Shown here piece after piece: positions 63,143 to 64,000 of a stretch of 64,000 bases of DNA; position 1 is the first letter of the stretch, and every line of letters begins with the position of its first letter. This DNA is from Rhizobium etli CFN 42 (GTDB lineage Bacteria > Pseudomonadota > Alphaproteobacteria > Rhizobiales > Rhizobiaceae). The notes under the pieces are model-generated. The model was not told the origin of the DNA. It ran no database searches and worked only from the letters and a program-made list of their open reading frames with translations. The translations under genes and the position numbers were made by a program. Location of the stretch: positions 3,413,001 through 3,477,000 of the forward strand of contig NC_007761.1 of assembly GCF_000092045.1 (NCBI RefSeq). Reading direction: 5' to 3'.

Positions 63143-64000
63143 TCACTCCGCTGCCTGGATTTTCGGCTCGGCGCCGTCTTCCTGCGCCGCCGGCGGCGCA
63201 GCCTCGGTAGTGCTCTGCCGCTTGGCGAAAGAGTGCGAGATCGTGCCGACGACGCCCCTTGGCAGGAACAGCGTGACGGCGACGAAGAGACCGCCGAGGG
63301 CAAACAGCCAGAACTCCGGAAAGAGGCCGGTGAAGATCGTCTTCCCGCCGTTGACGAGGATCGCCCCGATGATGGGCCCGATGAGCGTCCCTCGCCCCCC
63401 GACCGCCGTCCAGATGACGACTTCGATCGAGTTGGCAGGCGCGAATTCACCGGGATTGATGATGCCGACCTGCGGCACGTAGAGCGCCCCGGCAATGCCC
63501 GCCATCATGGCCGAGACGACGAAGGTGAAGAGCTTGAAATGCTCGACCCGGTAACCGAGGAAGCGTGTGCGGCCTTCGGCATCGCGCACGCCGACGAGCA
63601 CCTTGCCGAATTTCGACCGCACGATTGCCGAGGCGATCGTCAGCGACAGGGCCACGAAGATCGCGGTCGCGGCAAAAAGGCTCGCGCGCGTGCCGTCAGC
63701 CTGGATGTTGAAACCGAGAATATCCTTGAAGTCGGTCATGCCGTTATTGCCGCCGAAGCCCATGTCGTTGCGGAAGAAGGCCAGCAACAGCGCATAGGTC
63801 ATCGCCTGGGTGATGATCGAGAGGTAAACGCCGTTGACGCGCGAGCGGAAGGCGAACCAGCCGAATACGAAGGCGAGCAGGCCCGGCACGGCGAGCACCA
63901 TCAGCGCCGCAAACCAGAACTGGTCGAAACCGTACCAGAACCAGGGCAGTTCCTTCCAGTTCAGGAACACCATGAAATCGGGCAGAACAGGGTCGCCGTA
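63143..64000 (-). CDS. urtC: Urea ABC transporter permease UrtC, partial (5' end beyond window)
   Basis: The frame is open to the window edge, so the N-terminus is missing. The visible 285 residues are LivM-type: AFRSRVNGVYLSIITQAMTYALLLAFFRNDMGFGGNNGMTDFKDILG, VGVRDAEGRTRFLGYRVEHFKLFTFVVSAMMAGIAGALYVPQVGIINPGEF, NGGKTIFTGLFPEFWLF. The FRNDMGFGGNNGMTDFK segment is characteristic of UrtC. A 25-residue Ala/Glu-rich tail ends it. It is followed directly by urtD. Confidence 0.9.
   Translation of the reverse strand, partial: YGDPVLPDFMVFLNWKELPWFWYGFDQFWFAALMVLAVPGLLAFVFGWFAFRSRVNGVYLSIITQAMTYALLLAFFRNDMGFGGNNGMTDFKDILGFNIQADGTRASLFAATAIFVALSLTIASAIVRSKFGKVLVGVRDAEGRTRFLGYRVEHFKLFTFVVSAMMAGIAGALYVPQVGIINPGEFAPANSIEVVIWTAVGGRGTLIGPIIGAILVNGGKTIFTGLFPEFWLFALGGLFVAVTLFLPRGVVGTISHSFAKRQSTTEAAPPAAQEDGAEPKIQAAE

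Overview
The window is about 62% GC by eye and looks like chromosome from a Rhizobium of the leguminosarum/etli group. The main grounds are the alphaproteobacterial general stress response trio (PhyR, NepR, EcfG), a haem-uptake locus in which tonB is divergent from hmuPSTUV, a urease cluster carrying extra genes, and RIME-like palindromic repeats. No tRNA, rRNA, insertion sequence, prophage or CRISPR array was seen. I assigned the taxon from gene content and order, not from a marker gene.

Layout. 1-4 kb: the end of a mannose-1-phosphate guanylyltransferase gene, a UDP-glucuronate 4-epimerase-like gene and small exported or membrane proteins. 4-9.7 kb: a CecR-type regulator with a ybhGFSR-type ABC exporter. 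9.8-14.3 kb: a glycine-zipper protein, a thuAB-like pair, a TetR/SMR efflux pair and a truncated haemoglobin. 14.3-21.9 kb: iron and haem acquisition, comprising a four-gene operon with an IsdG-type monooxygenase, tonB, and hmuPSTUV with an IRO-like box in the divergent promoter. 21.9-26 kb: stress membrane proteins (DUF883, YqjE-like), then ecfG, nepR, phyR and a sensor kinase, with GGAAC-N16/17-CGTT type promoters.

26.4-47.5 kb: reductive pyrimidine catabolism. preT-preA come first. After a 9.4-kb block of unrelated genes come a RutR-like regulator, N-carbamoyl-beta-alanine amidohydrolase, dihydropyrimidinase and an ABC importer. The intervening block holds treZ, an alpha-glucosidase, a GlxA-type regulator with a rhodanese, an alcohol dehydrogenase with a LysR regulator, and two gene ruins: a GH13/flavin-oxidoreductase fusion remnant and a bacteriophytochrome/receiver remnant. 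Two long inverted-repeat elements lie inside the downstream pyrimidine operon, one of them apparently translated as the N-terminus of a DUF559 protein.

47.8-52.4 kb: an RND efflux pair. 52.4-64 kb, minus strand: a urea importer (urtC partial, urtD, urtE) and urease (ureD, A, B, C, E, F, G). A DUF1272 protein, an LprI-like protein, a possible GT29-like accessory protein, a DUF2459 protein and a diguanylate cyclase are interleaved.

The clearest cross-cutting result is a set of EcfG-type promoter matches. They lie in front of phyR, nepR-ecfG, the kinase, the DUF883/YqjE pair and the glycine-zipper gene, with weaker matches before treZ and the alpha-glucosidase. I did not find a clearly novel biological system. 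The least explained units are the haem-linked four-gene operon, the unknown gene between urtD and urtE, the non-canonical genes in the urease operon, and the repeat translated into a DUF559 protein.
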